From Chinchilla lanigera (lineage: Eukaryota; Chordata; Mammalia; Rodentia; Chinchillidae), in contig NW_004955473.1 of the NCBI RefSeq assembly GCF_000276665.1, forward strand, positions 9,416,865 through 9,480,864: DNA of 64,000 nucleotides, given 5' to 3'. This document shows, piece after piece, positions 33,057-44,339 of this stretch (position 1 is its first letter; each line of letters starts with the position of its first letter). The notes below the pieces were generated by a model. It was not told the origin of the DNA and searched no databases. It saw only the letters and a list, made by a program, of their open reading frames with translations. The position numbers and the translations under genes are program-made.

Positions 33057-33188
33057 CCCAGCAACTGGGAGGCTGAGGCAGGAGGATCATTGCAAGTTTG
33101 AGACTAGCCTGGACTACAAACTGAGCTCAAGGCCAGCCTGAACTGCACAGGGAGACCCTGTCTCAAAGAGACAAAAAAAAAAAAAAAA
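33057..33188 (+). repeat. 5'-truncated B1-type SINE
   Basis: Starts at CCCAGCAACTGGGAGGCTGA, lacking the first 40 or so bases of B1. It ends in an A tail and is flanked by GTAAGACAGT (33047-33056 and 33189-33198). Confidence 0.9.
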
Positions 33189-33198
33189 AGTAAGACAG

Positions 33199-34020
33199 TA
33201 CTCAGGTTAATATCATGAGACCCACTCTGCTGTCTTCACGGGGTTGCCTCAGTGATTGGCCTATGCTTAAACATGCCAGCAAAAGCATTGTAATTCCTCC
33301 AGACTTTGTACCTGGAAGTGCTGGGAAAGTGTTTCTTCTCTTGAGTTCCAAACTGTGAGGATGCCAAGGAGCTACAAATATAAAACTCTAGGCTGCCAGA
33401 GGTCATTTTCTCTATCAAGTAAGTATGCCTGAGATAAAGAAGTCAATGAGAGACAGAGGAGGGAGAAAGAATGAAAAAGGAATAGATTCATGGCATCAAG
33501 ACACTTCTCTTTTTCGTATAGTTTATTTTTTGTTTACTTCTTGATATGCTTTAAATATTCAGTACTAACTTTCCCACTGTATACTACTTGCATCTCTTGC
33601 AAATAATATAATAAAGACGACAATAGATGGCTAGCAACAACTTTATGTGTCTGAGCCTTCCATAATAGTATATTATAGCAACTTGGATTAGCCAACAAAA
33701 TTAATTCATGATTATACATGATCAGTTATAAACTCATCTTTGTACAGCATTTTATAATGTGCTAAATACATATATTACCTCATTTTATCTTTTCACTAAT
33801 TCTCTGAAAAAGGTTGTATAAGAACTATTGCTTGTCTCCCTTCCATATGATACTATAACGTCCAGCTTTATAAGGGAAACATCTGTGTTCTTCAAATTTT
33901 AAAATTACCCAACAGCCAAATGTAGTTTAGAAATAATAAAACTGAGGTTCAGAAGATATAATGAATGAAGGTTACATAAAGTTTAAGTGCCTGATCTACA
34001 GCAGGTTTCCCTGGACATCA
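33199..34020. other. No feature recognised
   Basis: AT-rich; a MIR-like phrase near 33750-33830 is too weak to call. Confidence 0.5.
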
Positions 34021-34031
34021 AGCATTTTCTC

Positions 34032-34119
34032 ATTTTTTTTTTCCGGTACCAGGAATCAAACTCACGACCTCGAGCTTGCCAGGCAGGCGCTGTGCTGCTG
34101 AGCTAAATCCCCAGTTTCC
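34032..34119 (-). repeat. ID SINE
   Basis: Reverse-strand ID without the tail extension, flanked by GCATTTTCTC (34022-34031 and 34120-34129). Confidence 0.94.
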
Positions 34120-34554
34120 GCATTTTCTCCTTTGTAATACGCCCTGTACATGGTATTCTAGATACAAAGGTAAGATTCTAGTACTTGCTTTCAAATAGTT
34201 CAGATACTGGTGCAATGGTTCCTAGTGAAATACTTTTTGGTATTTCTAAAATATCCTCATTTCATCCTGTTGAAATCACTGCTCTGGTGATAAGTTAGGG
34301 TTAAAAATACTTTATGTTGTAAATTTATATTTACAAAAACATCTTGAAATGTGCAGTGTTTATATAGTTGTTCATAGTTTAACTTTTTTCAAATGATAGA
34401 ATAATTTATTGAATTAAAAATGGATGGCAAATTTGTAGCATTCAATGTGAGACTACCACTGGGCACCTCTTAGACAATTAATCCTTAATTCGTTGTATTG
34501 CAGTACTTTCCACCCTCGCTTTCAATAGTCTTCTTACTTTTAATGGTATATTAC

Positions 34555-34735
34555 AGTAGGTATGAGATCACTGTCTCGAGTCAGATACAGCTGGATCAAG
34601 TCCCAATTCTACCACTTGTGAGCTCCAGTACTATCACAAAATTTCATAGTCATTTTTCTTTTTACCTTCTTATCTGCACTATGGGAATAATAACAGTGTT
34701 TCTTTTGTGAGATTTGTTGTTAGGGCTACATACAG
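34555..34735 (+). repeat. MIR
   Basis: CAAGTCCCAATTCTACCACT, then CTTATCTGCACTATGGGAAT and AATAATAACAGTG: MIR core. Confidence 0.75.
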
Positions 34736-34838
34736 CATTGCAGTATAAATAACAGGGCCTGTATTTTGCAGTGTAGCACATTTTTTGTTGTTTACTCTTA
34801 TACTAAGTAAGAATAACTTTATAAGAAATAACATCAGG

Positions 34839-35280
34839 TGTTATGGCCTATATTTAAATGTATCCCCAAAACCTCATGCCCTCATACGTGGGGCTTTCTG
34901 GAGATTGCTGAATGTAGGGTATGTGCATATGAATTACAGGTATGGGATAACTCAGTCAGCCCACTTATTGGATTCTAGATGTCCCTGAATAGATTTACTG
35001 AAGATAGACGACTCATCCTAGGTGTGAATGGCACCAACCAATAGGCTTGTAATTTGAATGGAATAAAGAGGGAAAGAAACGACTGCTGCTGCTGCTGCTG
35101 TTGCTCCCTGCTTCTTGCCTCCAAGCCATGAATTGTTTCTCCTCTGCATGCTGCCCTGCCTTAGAGCCAGCTGACTATGTACTGTGAAATTCACAAATTA
35201 TGAGCTAAAATAAATCTTTCTTCCTTTAACTTGTAGGTGTTGGGTATTTTGTCCCAGCAATAAAGAAAGTATCTAACTCA
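34839..35280 (+). mobile_element. MaLR solo LTR
   Basis: TGTTATGGCC start, GAATTGTTTCTCCTCTGCAT, AGCTAAAATAAATCTTTC and CA end. It is flanked by TCAGG (34834-34838) and GCAGG (35281-35285), a 5-bp duplication with one change. Same family as 57234-57609 and 59738-60191. Confidence 0.85.
35083..35100. repeat. (CTG)6
   Basis: Six CTG units inside the MaLR LTR at 34839-35280; the related LTRs show only one to three. Confidence 0.95.
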
Positions 35281-35317
35281 GCAGGTAATTAAATAGTGAA
35301 AAAGGCACCACTGGGGA

Positions 35318-35412
35318 GTATTGCTGAGAGTTCAAGGCCACCCTATGCTACATAATGAGTTCAAGGCCAGCCTGAAATACATAGCAAGATTCTGTCTGAA
35401 AAAAATAATAAC
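35318..35412 (+). repeat. B1 3' half
   Basis: GAGAGTTCAAGGCCACCCT followed by GAGTTCAAGGCCAGCCTGAA and an A-rich end. Only the 3' half of a B1 is present. Confidence 0.8.
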
Positions 35413-36294
35413 AATAATCAAAAAAAGTGACCTATTGTAAATAAAAGGCATAATAAATGCTATGACAGTGGGCTTTGATAATTAAATACACAAAGGAAAA
35501 GCCTACAGATATCTAATTTTTTGTAGATTTCTTAAAGTCAGGCTTCATTACTCAGTTTATAATGAATAGAGCATTTTAGTATGTCATTACTATTAAATAC
35601 CTTTATTTACTTCCACTTTGATTTTACCAGTGATACCCTAAACGTACTATTCTCAAGCACCTAATTTATGAAATGTATGTAGTTCATAGATCAAAAAAAT
35701 TAAATTATGTTATAAAGTAGGTTGTTAAAAATTCTAGAGATGAGTTTAACAAGACAGATCCATTGGAACCTCTTTTCCCCCCATTTACTGTCTCTCAGGA
35801 GGAACACTATCCAAAATTCCCTGGAATGCTAATATTATTGAAATCTGAATGTGAATTCAAGTAGTCAATGGATTAATTTAAATATCTTTTTAAAATTGTG
35901 GTAATTGCCTTAATTTGTTTCTATTTAAATTTCAAGAAATCTGAATCGCAAAGTAGCATGTACTGAGTAAAATTCTAAATTGACAAAATCTGTTAATTTA
36001 GGAAATATACATCTGTGCAAAATGCAGTATCATGCCAAGACATATTTATTTTGGTGTAGGAGGATCAATATGGTGATCAGAATGCATGCAGCCAGATACC
36101 AACTTCAGCCCTGTAATATTTTTCTTTAGGGAAATATAAAGAGCTATCTTTAGATACTGCAATTTAAGACACTCTTCATAAACACTACAAATAGTTGCTC
36201 AGGTCGGCCTAATGCACTTGATGTCAACAACTGTCATGGCTATTTAGGCTTGCTAAGTAGTTCTTGTGTTTCATAATGTTTTCTTAATCTCATT
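35413..36294. other. No feature recognised
   Basis: AT-rich; nothing supportable. Confidence 0.55.
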
Positions 36295-36590
36295 CAGAGA
36301 TCTGCAAGCTGCAGCCCATGGGCCAATCCAGCCTGAGATTTTGTTAAATAAAGTGTTACTTGAACACATCCTCCCATTTTTTTATGTATTGTCTGTGTCT
36401 TTGTCTTATGAAGGCAAGGCTGAGTAGCTGCAACAGAGAGAAGCTGACTATTTATAGAAAAAAATGCTGTCTTCTTCTTGAAGTCATTCAGAGCATTACA
36501 TAATTTATTATCTTGAGTTTCCCTTGCCCTAGTAGATGCTTCACTAAGCCAAATTTGATTTGTTTTGTTTTTCAATTAAATAACGTATTT
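36295..36590. mobile_element. hAT-type MER element remnant
   Basis: CAAGCTGCAGCCCATGGGCC, TTAAATAAAGTGTTACTTGA and TGTATTGTCTGTGTCTTTG match the non-autonomous hAT group carrying 'gggccaaatccggcc ... taaataaagttttattggaac'. The far end is lost. Confidence 0.55.
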
Positions 36591-38694
36591 TCTTTTCTCA
36601 GTGAAATTCAGTTATATTTAGTATAAGCATATATGTACAAGATGTCTGTTTTCTTTGAAGTTTCCTAAAAATCTTTTAAGTAAATTTAATCATCTCCTTT
36701 TAATAGATATTACTTAAAACTTATCATACATGACAAGTATAATCATCCCACCAAGAAGTCACTCATTTCTTGGCAATGAGATACGATAATATCCTATTCC
36801 TCATACCTTTCTGTAAGCTTCTCTACCTCATCTTCTTTATCTCAGTTGCTGTGAATATTCTTCTTGGCTGACTCCTATTCTCACATTATGTGTGTTCACA
36901 AAACACTTCCTCATTCTCCTGGTTTAAACTAACCATCTGTCATTTCTAGCTCCAAAAAAGAACACCAGAATAACCTGTTGATCAAACAGAACTGAATGCA
37001 TTACTTGCAATAAAAGAAAACACAACCTTCACAGATTCTTTTGAGCCTTGGAGGGAGACCATCAAGGATAGATATTTATAAAATTTGTGTATTTAATTTA
37101 AGACAGATCTTTCAATACAGGAAGGAATAGAGTTGGAGAAAGTTGTCATATCAGGGTTTAGATTAAAATGTGCAAGGCAAGATTTTAAAGTGTTTTCACA
37201 AGTAATCATCTGATAACCAAGCAATTTGTCCATTGAGTGGTTCGTCATCCTGAGAATAAAGATATTTACCCTGATGAGCAACATCTTATCTTGAGAAAGG
37301 CAGCTAGTCGAGCAGCTTATTGCTCAGATAAATAACTTTTCACAACTTCATTTTTCTAAGCAAGAATTTCCTGGAATAATAATATTAGGCATATAGTTAC
37401 CGGAAATTTTTTCTCACTTCTATTCTAAAAACTTTCAAATAGTACCCATATGTCATCACCACACTTACTCTGGCTGCTTACTATGCCATTTCTCAGTCTC
37501 GGTTTTCATTCAGTCAAAGATACTAATGTGTTTCAAAAGTCTTCAAGTCAAAGCCTAGCATGACACTTCTTTGAAAATGGCTGTCAATGTACAACTAGTC
37601 ACCAATTTCTATCTATATCTCTTTGCTAAAAACATGCAGAAAAAGCTGAGAATGGTCTAAGGAAGAAGTAACTGCGTAGCAGGAAGCTATTGCTCAGGCT
37701 AAGGAAAAAGGGCACTTCCTGAATGAAAGTATAGTTATGAAGGTTAAAATAAAGTGATAGTTACTTAGCCTGAATTTAAGGTTATACAACTTCCAACACT
37801 GCAGTGTGAGAAAAGAGTTTGAATTACAAGATAAATACTGGAAAAGAGAAATTTGGAGGTGACCAGCAAAGCTGAACATAAAATTTGCAATGCTATTAAA
37901 TGTTTAATTAAATCTATAACCTAGAGGTACGTACTAGTCAATTTCAGTATGCAATAAGGGATGAATAATGTTTAGGTTAATGATCAAATGCCTCAAGTAG
38001 GAAAGAAGAATAGCTATTGGTTGAATGTAGACGATGGGCACTCACCATCTTCATAAAGCATGGCAGAGTGAAACCAAAATGTTATTGTTCTTTTCTAACT
38101 TGTCCTTAGAGGATAGGCCTATAGGAATTATATACCTGTTATCTGATTGAGTTTCCTTAGAAACATCAATCTCATCCTTCCCATTGACTGTCCACAAAAT
38201 TCTTGGTATGAATAGTTTGACAACTGGGAATTTGCTGATTCTGGTTCATCACAAACAAGCCTAAACTACTTCAGCAGTTCTATGAATGTCAGGTTCTTCT
38301 GATAAAATTGAGTAGCCTCCAGTAGCAAAGAAATTGAGACTACCTATTCTGAAACTTAAGGAAAAAAAAAACTGACTACAAATAAAAAAAATCTCAGACC
38401 AAATTCTAAAAAATACACACACATATTTGCAATTAATTTATAGATAATAGGTAAAAGAAAACTGCTCTCAAATCCTCAAGTCAACCCTGCTCAAAATACT
38501 CTTTAAAAAATGCAATTACATTATTCTGGCATAGCTGGAAGATTTAAGGCCCTTGCACTACTATCAAGTTGTAAGATTTTCAATAAACCTGGAGTAGATG
38601 ATGAAAAAGCTTCACATGTATAGCACTAAATATATGATATTAACTTCTGGGCTTGCGGTTCTCCAACACCTCACTTATATAAAGAAAGTTTGAT
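36591..38694. other. No feature recognised
   Basis: AT-rich; short frames only. Part of 38350-38690 may be older L1 5' to the L1 block. Confidence 0.5.
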
Positions 38695-38885
38695 TCCAGG
38701 CTACTCTGTAAAGAAGTGAGGATGAAATTGGCATGGTACTGAAACAGAATCAGATATGTGGTTCAATGAAACAGATGATAGAGGATACAGAAACACACCC
38801 AGACACAGTCAACTATTTTATCTTTGACAAAGGGGTCAAAAACTTATACCAGAGGGAAGATAGCCTATTCAAAAAGTGGTACTGG

Positions 38886-39827
38886 GAAACTAGGATTGGA
38901 AGTCCCATTTAACCCAGCTATTCCCTTTCTGGATATTTTCCCAGAAGAACTAAAGATATCATATCACAGTGATATATGTGCACCCATGTTTATAGCAGCG
39001 CAATTTTTTATAGCTAAATCTTGGAAACAACCCAGCAACCCATCCACTGGGGAATGGATAAAAAAGTTGTGGTATTTTTAGAAAATGGAGTATTACTCAG
39101 CTATTGAAAAGATAAACTCGAGGTTTTTGTAGGTAAATGGATGCAACTAGAGACCATACTTATAAGTGAAATTAATCAGACCCACATGTGTAAACATCAT
39201 ATTGTCTCCTTCGTATAGGAACCTGAAAGACTAGGTAAAACTCAAAACGTACAATAGATGACAGGAAAGGGAAAGAAATTGCTGAAAGGAAGGAACAACT
39301 GGGGTGAGCAAAATAAGAAAAAAGAAAGAAAGCAAAACAAATATATATATGAATAGCTGCAGTAACTGTATTGCTGATGTCTGATGGTGTATTGACATGA
39401 ACAGTCAATGCTTACAATTTTTTATGTTCTGATCGACTTTGCTTGCTTGTGTCTGATGGTCTGAGCAACTGATCTGAAGGCAGAAATATGCAATGGAATT
39501 GCAATGGTGAACTCCTACCATCTTGTCTAGTGAAACGCTGTATTGTCTCTAAGGTTTTATCGAAGAATTATTTTCTTATTCTCTTCAATGGTTTGAGCAA
39601 TCTTGCATCCTCACATCTAGTAATCTGAGCAATGTATTTGAGGATAGTGATATGCAATGTAACAACCACTGTTGATTTGTATTAATTTGTCTTGAGACCC
39701 TGTATATACTTTAAATGTGCTTGATTTGATTTGTTTATGTTCGTGATACTGGTACGCTGCTATTGTTCCACTTTTTTGTTGTTGTTTGTTTGTTTCTCAT
39801 GTACTACTCTCTTTAAAATAAAAAAAG
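38886..39827 (+). mobile_element. LINE-1 3' end nested in another LINE-1
   Basis: About 940 bp of L1 3' region of the same family as 2303-3092, ending TTTAAAATAAAAAAAG. AGTGGTACTGG occurs on both sides (38875-38885 and 39828-39838). The host ORF2 sequence continues correctly after it. Confidence 0.87.
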
Positions 39828-40398
39828 AGTGGTACTGGAAAAACTGGATAACTCTTGTCAGAACATTGAAACTGGACCCATATCTCTCAACATGTACTAA
39901 ACTGAAATCAAAATTTATCAAAGATCTAAACATTAAAACAAATATTTAACCCACTGAAAAACAAAATAAGTAAACACTTGAAATCAAAAGTGTTGGAAAG
40001 GGTTTTCTAAACAGAAGTGCAACTGCACAAAGAAGGAAACAGAAGAATCAACAAATGGGGTTACATCAAATTTAAAAGCTTCTGTACAGAAAGAAGAATA
40101 AATTTAGATTAAAGAGAAAACCTGCAGAACGGGAGAACTTTTGCTAGCTATTCCTCAGAGGGCTAATTTTTAGAATATACAAATAGCTCAAAAAACATTA
40201 GAACTCCTAAAATTAAAGACCCAGGCAAGAAATGGGCAAAGGAAATGAACAGACATTTCGCAGAAGAAGTACACATGGCCAATACACATATGAAAGAAAT
40301 GTTTAACATATCTGGCCATTAGATAAATGCAAATTAAAATAATGTTAAAGTTCCATCTTTCTCCAGAAAAAATAGCAATCATCAAGAAATCAAAAAAT

Positions 40399-40432
40399 AT
40401 TGCTTCTTGGCCTTTTGGCTAAGATCATGTGA
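40399..40432 (+). pseudogene. 3'-truncated U2 snRNA retropseudogene
   Basis: The 34 bases match the 5' end of U2 snRNA, beginning at nucleotide 1 (GCTTCT.GGCCTTTTGGCTAAGATCA present), then stop with no poly(A) tail. Direct repeats AGAAATCAAAAAAT (40385-40398) and AGAAATAAAAAAAT (40433-40446) flank it with one mismatch. Removing the insert restores a normal LINE-1 sequence. It is far too short to be a functional snRNA. Confidence 0.85.
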
Positions 40433-40651
40433 AGAAATAAAAAAATAACAAATGCTGGCATGGTTTTGGTGAAAAAGAATTCTCCTACATTGTTGATAGG
40501 AATGTAAAGTAGTACAACCATTATGGAAATTAGTATGGAGATTTCTCAAAGAACTAAAATTAGATATTCCATATGACCCAGCTATGCCCCTTCTAAGTTT
40601 CTTCCTCAGAAATCTTAAGACATTATTCTATAGCAATATATCCATATCAAT

Positions 40652-40758
40652 TTTTTTTTTTTTTTTTTTTTTGGTTTTTCTCCGGTACCGGGAACTGAAC
40701 TCACGACCTTGCGCATGCCAGGCAGGCGCTTTTGCAGTGAGCTAAATCCCCAGCCCCT
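40652..40758 (-). repeat. ID SINE, young subfamily, inside LINE-1
   Basis: Reverse-strand ID with a long poly-T end and the tail extension, flanked by CATATCAAT (40643-40651 and 40759-40767). It interrupts the L1 3' region. Confidence 0.95.
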
Positions 40759-41365
40759 CATATCAATGTTTGTAGCAGCAAAATTCATAACAGCTACATT
40801 TGGAGACTGTATACCCATCAACAGATGATTGGATAAAGAAAATGAGGTATCTGTATATAATGGAATATTACTCAGCTATAAAGGAGAACAAATTTGAGAC
40901 ATTTGTGTGCAAATGTATGTACCTAGAAAATATAATGTTGAGTTAAATAAATGTGATGCACAAGTTTGAATATTATATGGCATCTCTCATTTGAGAAAGG
41001 CAAAGCACAAACTAAAGGGAAAAAAAAAGGATAGAATGAGTCAAAGGGATGGATCTCTTGCAAAAAGAACAGGTCCAGGGACCAAGGGCAAGGGGTAGGA
41101 AAAGAGGATGAGGAAATAGAGTGAAGTTATGTACATGATTCTAATTTTCTCAATGAATGTGGATTTTATATGCCATAAACATGAACTAAGATTAATAATA
41201 CCAGCAAGAATGACAAGGGGGAATGGAGAATTAGAGGACAGAGGGGGAGATCAGGGGATAAAGAAAAAACAAGTTGTATTATGTACATGTGTCTGCTCCC
41301 CAAGTGATTATAACCTTCTTGCACTGCAATCATATACTAATAAAAAATAAATCTCTCTGTAAAGA

Positions 41366-43065
41366 AAAAAAAGTCCTTCCTTTTTTCTCTACTCCTAACC
41401 AATTTAAACATTGTTATTTTTCCAATCAAAAATTATTATTAACATTTCTTGTGCAAATTGGCCAACCTTATTGTGTTGGTTTCATTTAAGATACTTTACC
41501 TGCTAATTAGCTAGGCCCCAAGTGCTGCTTCAAATAGATACATCACATGTTAATTAGTTACCCCTAGGATTTTTAATTAGAGTTAACTTCTTTTTCTTAC
41601 TCATTACACTGCTGTTGTAGTCCTGAAGTATTTTAAAGTAAACTCCCACCCAGAAAATATAACTCAGCAGCCCCTGCAAGGGCTGTCACTAAGAGCTCTC
41701 CTCTTTCTCCATAACCTGGCCAGCAGAATGTAGGGCAGCTACTTTCATGGCCAAGTGTGATGAACCCAGGCTGACTGCCGGCTCCGCTCTTTAATGCTCC
41801 TTTCCCCTACTGGAATTCCAAATATAGCAGAGTTATTTTCTTCTCTAAATTCTCACAATGCTCCCGGATGTCTTACAGGACACACAAGGGTGATCTCTAC
41901 TCTGTCTTGATCACTGTCCTATATGTAGCTCACAGAACACTTTCAGTGAATGAATGAATCCGTGAATAAACACATTAATGAATAATTTGAGTTATCCCAG
42001 GCTATTACTAAATCTCATTGAGCCCCTGGAATTTCTACATGTATAAAATAGGAGTAATACTTACTTTATATTACTAATTTGATATCCTTATCTCAAGTAC
42101 ACTTTACATGGTGCCACTCCATTATTTTTCTTAAGAACTATTTTGTACAAGCCTATCACTGACTGTGGTTAACATATTGTTGTATAATTATCTCTTTCTT
42201 TTTCGGAGTTTCTCACTGGATTATTAATTTGTTAAAGTTGAACACTTGACATTTTAAATTGCATCCCCAGGCTGGCACTGTGAAAAGCATGGAGCAAGCC
42301 TCAAAAATGCTTACTTAATGAATTAGTCTGCCTCAGTCATTGAAATAGTTAAAATGAACATAACCATAATTTCTCTCAAGTATTTCAGTACCACATTTAA
42401 TATTATCCTTACTTTCAAGGTTTACCCACTGTGAAAGTTCCCATTCCATTATTAAATTATATCATGTTAAAATTAGCTTTTCATAAGAAATTAATTCCTC
42501 AGAGTGACTTAACTGAGCCAGTTGGCAATATGGATATATGTACAAAGGCAAATGAAATGAAAAGTTAAGTAATTGCTCTGTCAATTTAGTCAATATTGAC
42601 AACTACTCTGGAGCCCACATGCGTTTACTTTTTCTACAAATAGTGCAGATAATTGTCTCCAATCTAAAAAGAAATAATGACCCTACAGTGGTTACCCATA
42701 TGACATAGGATTGGTTGCTGTGAAAAGAAAAATTAGACTTCATACAGGGATACTAGTACAGGAGTACTAGTTCTTTACATGTGAGAAGAAGTCAGTTGTG
42801 AAGTCATTTTGCCTATAAGACACTTCAAGGCATGAACCTTGAGGAAAACACTACTGCCAACTCAATAGCTTTCAAGGAAGGCTATAAACAACTGAAACAT
42901 TACTTCCATTATAAACTCATTCGTGACAACTTTATATCAACATCCAAGCTTAACCCCTAGGCTTTTCTTAGAAACATTTGTCCTGTTACTGAAAAGATAA
43001 AATACAAATGCCATCATATTCTTAGCTCTTATTTTAAAACTCTTAAATAAGCAGAAATATTTTGG
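41366..43065. other. Repeat-free stretch
   Basis: One of the longer stretches without a recognisable repeat, apart from a weak MIR-like phrase near 42030-42100. It holds the TAATTAG cluster. Confidence 0.45.
41504..41580 (+). promoter_or_regulatory. Cluster of three TAATTAG motifs
   Basis: TAATTAG occurs at 41504-41510, 41551-41557 and 41574-41580, all on the plus strand, in DNA with no recognisable repeat. TAATTA is the core bound by many homeodomain proteins. Function is inferred only. Confidence 0.3.
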
Positions 43066-43069
43066 TTTG

Positions 43070-43228
43070 GTTTTGCTCCATTCTGTTTTGTTTTGACACA
43101 GTGTCTTATTCTGTAATCCAGGCTGGCCTGGAGCTCAGCATATAACCCAGGGTGGGCGTGAAATCACAATCCTTTTGCCTCAGGCAAAAAGTGCTAGGAT
43201 TAAAGACATACCCCCAATATGCCTGGCT
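43070..43228 (-). repeat. Old B1-type SINE
   Basis: Reverse-strand B1: ATCCAGGCTGGCCTGGAGCT, then AAGTGCTAGGATTAAAGACA. Clearly diverged. Confidence 0.85.
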
Positions 43229-43234
43229 ACTACA

Positions 43235-44275
43235 GTCCTTCAAATTATATATGTAGAATTTTATTTATTGTTATTATTATTTGGTATAATTTAGATATAC
43301 ATAATGATGATATCATCATAAAGAATTTATACCTTTATATGATATATCTTGATTCCTCTTTTTTTATTCCTCAATCCCTTTCTCTCCCTTCAGCCCCTCT
43401 TTCCCTGCTTATTTACAAAGCTTTGTTTCCATTTTATCCTTCTTTTACAATTTTTTCTTTCTCCTTCCTTCCTTTTCCCTCCCCCCTCCCTAGTTCCCTT
43501 TCTTTTGAACAGTTTCTTCTTATTTTATAATATCCATTATGCACTTTGGTCCTTATTTAAGCATTTCATTTCTCACACCAGAGAAACAATGCAATATGTA
43601 CATGTGTAAGTGATTTATTTCACTTAAGGGTATGGTCTCAAGTTGCACTCATTTACCTAGAAGTATCTCAAGTTTGTCTTTATTTATGGCTGAATAGTAC
43701 TCCATTGTGCAAAAGAAAAACACATCTCTTTTGATCAATTCCTAAATTGATTGGCATTTGGGTTGTTTCCAAAATTAGCTATTACAAACTGTACTGCTGT
43801 AAACATGGGTGTGCATACATCACTCTGGTATGATGTTTTTCATTCATCTAGGAAGACACTCAGAATGAGAATAGCTGGGTGAAATGGGACTTTTATTGTT
43901 AGTTTTCTGAAGAATCTGCACACTGATTTCCATAATGGTTGCACCAGTATACACTGCTATCAACAGTGGAGAAGTGCTCCTTTTTCACCACAGGTGGGCC
44001 AGCATTTGTTATTGGTTGACTTCTTGATGATAGCCATTCTTACTGGGGTGAGATGGAATCTCAGTGTTGTTTTAATTTGCATCTTTTGAATGACCAGTGA
44101 TGCCGAACATTTTTATGTATTTTTTTGCTATTTGTATTTGTTTCTCTGAGAAAAGTGTATTCATCTAAGATATCAATTTTTAGATTAGATCTTTAAACTT
44201 GGGAGGGTCTGCTTTTTTTTCAGTTCTTTATATATTCTAGATATTATTGCTTTGCCTGAGGGACAACTGGCTAAA
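43235..44275 (-). mobile_element. LINE-1 3' region, antisense
   Basis: Reverse-strand L1 tail: ACTCCATTGTGCAAAAG, GTAAACATGGGTGTGCATAC, TTTCCATAATGGTTGCACCA, AGATGGAATCTCAGTG, and TTCTTTATATATTCTAGATA. Confidence 0.88.
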
Positions 44276-44282
44276 ATTTCAG

Positions 44283-44338
44283 GAGAGTTCAAGGTCTGCC
44301 TGAACTACACAATGTGACCTTGTTTCAAACAAACAAAT
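44283..44338 (+). repeat. B1 3' fragment
   Basis: GAGTTCAAGGTCTGCCTGAA followed by a CAAACAAACAAA tail, directly beside an L1 fragment. Confidence 0.65.
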
Positions 44339-44339
44339 A

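Larger units (their letters stand above)
38695..41365 (+). mobile_element. LINE-1 ORF2 end plus 3' UTR, carrying three later insertions
   Basis: L1 ORF2 motifs (GAAATTGGCATGGTACTGAA, TTTGACAAAGGGGTCAAAAA) begin the block. The host L1 resumes at 39839 and runs through GCAAATTAAAATAATG, AACAAATGCTGGCATGG and ATGGAATATTACTCAGCTAT to an AATAAAAAATAAATC end. It is interrupted by another L1 3' end (38886-39827), a U2 fragment (40399-40432) and an ID (40652-40758). No ORF2 frame survives. Confidence 0.88.

Noticed and set aside
43219..43609. Overlapping Phe/Ser/Pro-rich frames
   Set aside because: They are the pyrimidine-rich antisense of an L1 3' UTR.
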